DNA of 7,434 nt from an uncultured Clostridia bacterium (GTDB lineage: Bacteria; Bacillota; Clostridia; Christensenellales; CAG-314), in the NCBI GenBank assembly GCA_934281515.1, contig CAKQXG010000099.1:1-7434 (forward strand). Reading direction: 5' to 3'. The notes below the pieces were generated by a model that was given only the letters and a program-made list of their open reading frames with translations, had not been told where the DNA came from and did no database searches. This document shows, piece after piece, positions 5,391 through 7,434 of the stretch. How positions within the stretch are numbered: the stretch's first letter is position 1; every line of letters starts with the position of its first letter. The translations under genes were made by a program, and so were the position numbers.

Positions 5391-7432
5391 TTTGTCGTCA
5401 AGTCGTACACAACCGTTCCCACGCGACTACCGCCTATTTCTTCGCTATCATTGACGTTGTAGTTTTCCTTGAGCCAAGCAAGTTGGTCTGCAGTCACGGA
5501 CTTGTTGTTTACCATGTAGGTAATCTGTGCAGTACCACTACTTTCGGCGGCCCAACTTATGCAAATTTGCGAAGCGCATTTTGCCGAAATGCCTGTTGAA
5601 GAGCTGATAAATTCCGACCTGAATTCCGTATTACCGCTTTGAGCTATCGAATTGTTGCGCAAATTGTAGGTACGTATGCCTTTTTTGACGACTTCTACGG
5701 GCATATCGTTTATCGTAACCTGATTCCAATCGTTGTCACGCAAATCGTCTCTGTATTCGTACAACTCGTCATAATACCATTCGCCGTCAACTTCGCGCAG
5801 GTTATCTTCCTTTGTCGGCTTACGCCCCATGAGCGCTTCAAACAGAGACTCGGCTTGCGCTTTGGACTCGGGCGCATCGGGCAACTTTTGTCTGTATGCC
5901 AACATTTCGGCAGCCTTTGTCTTGGCATCGCATGTCGTCACTTCGTCGGCAGGACCTATTGTAATTTTGCCGCCGATACGGTCTGCAATATAACGTAGAT
6001 TGCCAAGACTTTCACGAGCACGAGCTTGTTCCGTACTTGTAGCGACATCGTCATTGCCATAAGGTTCTATGCCGCCGTTGATGACAATCTTTTGCAAAAT
6101 GTCGTCATTGACATATGCTTCGATGTCAAACCAACGTAAGATTTGAATGAACTCATTGATGTACTCATAAATGTACCTGGAATTGCTTATTGCGGCATGC
6201 ATAAATTCTGCCAGTAACTCATATACCTTTTTATTTTTGTACAATTCAACTTGATCCAGGATGCCTTTTGTAATTTCGGCATAGGTTATTTTGTTTTCAT
6301 TCCCGTCTTGTGCAGCCGTTATGGCATTAGCAACAGTCATTTTGCGCACGGCGTCGTTGTGCAACAACTCGCCCAAGTCAAATTTTTTGTTGACGCCGAT
6401 CAGTTGTCCAATCAAATCTTCAAGGGTGGTGTCTTCGGCAACGTTGGGCAGGGTCGCAACTACTGCGCGAGCCACTTCGAGAAGAGAGTCAATGTCGATG
6501 CCTAGCTTAGCAATGCTGTCCAGCACTTCGCCGACGGTCATTTTGCCCAATTCATCCAGTTTGTTAGGTAATGACTCAACAAAACCTTCGCCAAGCAATT
6601 TGTCTACAAACTGTTGCGCCGTCATCGTGGACAACTCTTTATTCGTCTCTTCAAACACATCGTAGTCGATACCGTACACAGTGCTGCCGTCAACGGTTTT
6701 CTTCGTGATAAAAGGCAATTCACCGTCACCGTCGCCGCCATGACCGATATTCTCCAGCAGGTTGGGCAGGTTTTTGGCAAGCGTTTCCAACACGGCGCGG
6801 TAAGGCGTAATGGCTTCATTTACTGCCGACAGCAAATGTTCAAAGCTATATACAGAAAACCCTGCTTCGTCGCATATTTTGAAAGTTGTAGAGTAAATTG
6901 CTTTGTCAAAATCAGAAGTGAAAGAAGCGTCATCACCCAGATATTCCGAGTAAATTTTCCCGTTTACGGCATAAATATAGCCATCCTTTCTCAATTGAAA
7001 CTCGTCTTTAGTGCCGCCGCTGACTGCAAGACAGGAATCCTTGACAGCAACCAAGTACACAAAAACGTTAAGTCCGCTATTATCGTCCAGCCACAAGCGT
7101 ACCTCGGCAGAAGGAAAATAACTTCTGTTAACCTTACCGGGACCGTAATCGCCGATGTTGATGTCGCGCATATACAGTCCGTCAACGGACAGACCGATGT
7201 CTCCGCCAAAAGCGCCGCGGAAACGCTCGGTAAGCATGCCTACAAGCGAAAAATATCCGCAAACCTTGCAAACGCCGTTGTGAAACTCGTGCGCGCCCTT
7301 GTCCATGACTACGTCGTGTCCGCAAGTGACGGTGTGCCAGTGCTCCATGGCATTGGTCGACCAATCTTTTGCTACGGGGTGCACCGCCACCTTACGCTCG
7401 TATTTGCAGATGTTGCAAGTATACGTGGTAAT
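5354..7432 (-). CDS. Large probable surface protein with N-side CxxC/His motifs and helical region, 5' end outside window
   Basis: Function unknown. The frame is open to the right edge, and residues before the GTG at 7390 (TYTCNICKYERK) continue the same Cys motif, so the start lies outside the window. Numbering from the codon at 7432, residues 1-60 carry Cys6xxCys9, HWH (31-33), CGH (37-39), His48 and Cys55xxCys58-Gly, the same Cys/His style as the downstream frame. Residues 65-195 look beta-rich and globular. Residues 195-450 are largely helical, with loosely repeated MTAQQFVDKLL, MTVGEVLDSIAKL, TTLEDLIGQLIG and MTVANAITAA segments. Residues 465-570 are charged and helical, and 570-660 again mixed. 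It ends at 5354 in a short tail (YDLTTKCLSSEKTSNIT) just where the other frame resumes Cys-repeat sequence. A frameshift near 5400 is the likely cause. No anchor or enzyme motif was recognised. Confidence 0.75.
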   Translation of the reverse strand: MTTYTCNICKYERKVAVHPVAKDWSTNAMEHWHTVTCGHDVVMDKGAHEFHNGVCKVCGYFSLVGMLTERFRGAFGGDIGLSVDGLYMRDINIGDYGPGKVNRSYFPSAEVRLWLDDNSGLNVFVYLVAVKDSCLAVSGGTKDEFQLRKDGYIYAVNGKIYSEYLGDDASFTSDFDKAIYSTTFKICDEAGFSVYSFEHLLSAVNEAITPYRAVLETLAKNLPNLLENIGHGGDGDGELPFITKKTVDGSTVYGIDYDVFEETNKELSTMTAQQFVDKLLGEGFVESLPNKLDELGKMTVGEVLDSIAKLGIDIDSLLEVARAVVATLPNVAEDTTLEDLIGQLIGVNKKFDLGELLHNDAVRKMTVANAITAAQDGNENKITYAEITKGILDQVELYKNKKVYELLAEFMHAAISNSRYIYEYINEFIQILRWFDIEAYVNDDILQKIVINGGIEPYGNDDVATSTEQARARESLGNLRYIADRIGGKITIGPADEVTTCDAKTKAAEMLAYRQKLPDAPESKAQAESLFEALMGRKPTKEDNLREVDGEWYYDELYEYRDDLRDNDWNQVTINDMPVEVVKKGIRTYNLRNNSIAQSGNTEFRSEFISSSTGISAKCASQICISWAAESSGTAQITYMVNNKSVTADQLAWLKENYNVNDSEEIGGSRVGTVVYDLTTKCLSSEKTSNIT

Positions 7433-7434
7433 GC

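Noticed and set aside
5354..5426. Programmed -1 ribosomal frameshift with a canonical slippery heptamer
   Set aside because: No X XXY YYZ heptamer in the upstream frame was found in the overlap; the AAAA in GAG-AAA-ACA does not fit, and no strong downstream hairpin was obvious. An indel or assembly error is simpler.
6280..6320. EF-hand or dockerin-like calcium loop (DGNENKITYAE)
   Set aside because: The Ile and final Glu are each one position early compared with the 12-residue EF-hand loop, and no second copy is present.

Overview
The sequence suggests a low-to-mid GC Clostridia-like gut Firmicute. The reasons are the style of the large serine recombinase, a tRNA-Ser(UGA) of typical Firmicute sequence, Cys/His 'GH...C..G.....C..CG' surface repeats, and a consensus sigma-70/A promoter. 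No marker gene fixes the species, so this rests on sequence style.

Left part (1 to about 1540) looks like one end of an integrated mobile element. A large serine recombinase, whose catalytic N-terminus is outside the window, runs rightward. Its reading frame continues through the antisense strand of a rho-independent terminator and of a complete tRNA-Ser(UGA) gene on the minus strand. Beyond it is an AT-rich noncoding stretch (1341-1536) with five copies of a 10-mer, a 17-nt perfect palindrome, a 9-bp inverted repeat and a probable minus-strand promoter.

At 1537-1578 is the 5' half of a second tRNA-Ser(UGA) gene. It breaks off just after the anticodon loop and sits behind a perfect TTGACA-17-TATAAT promoter (1593-1621). 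The simplest reading is that the recombinase inserted its element into the anticodon loop of a host tRNA-Ser gene, and that the element carries a complete tRNA-Ser that can replace the broken one.

Right part (1580-7434) reads as host chromosome, all on the minus strand. A very large, probably cell-surface protein enters from the right edge (7434 to 5354) and continues in another frame (5426 to 2871) as an array of about 16-18 Cys/His units. The 73-nt frame overlap and the lack of a credible independent start suggest one gene split by a frameshift. After a short intergenic region with a 26-nt perfect palindrome comes an unrecognised 352-residue protein (2704-1646), which ends 24 bases before the tRNA promoter.

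I see no defence, biosynthetic or CRISPR system. The most interesting object is the tRNA-Ser/recombinase junction; the split Cys-repeat giant comes second.
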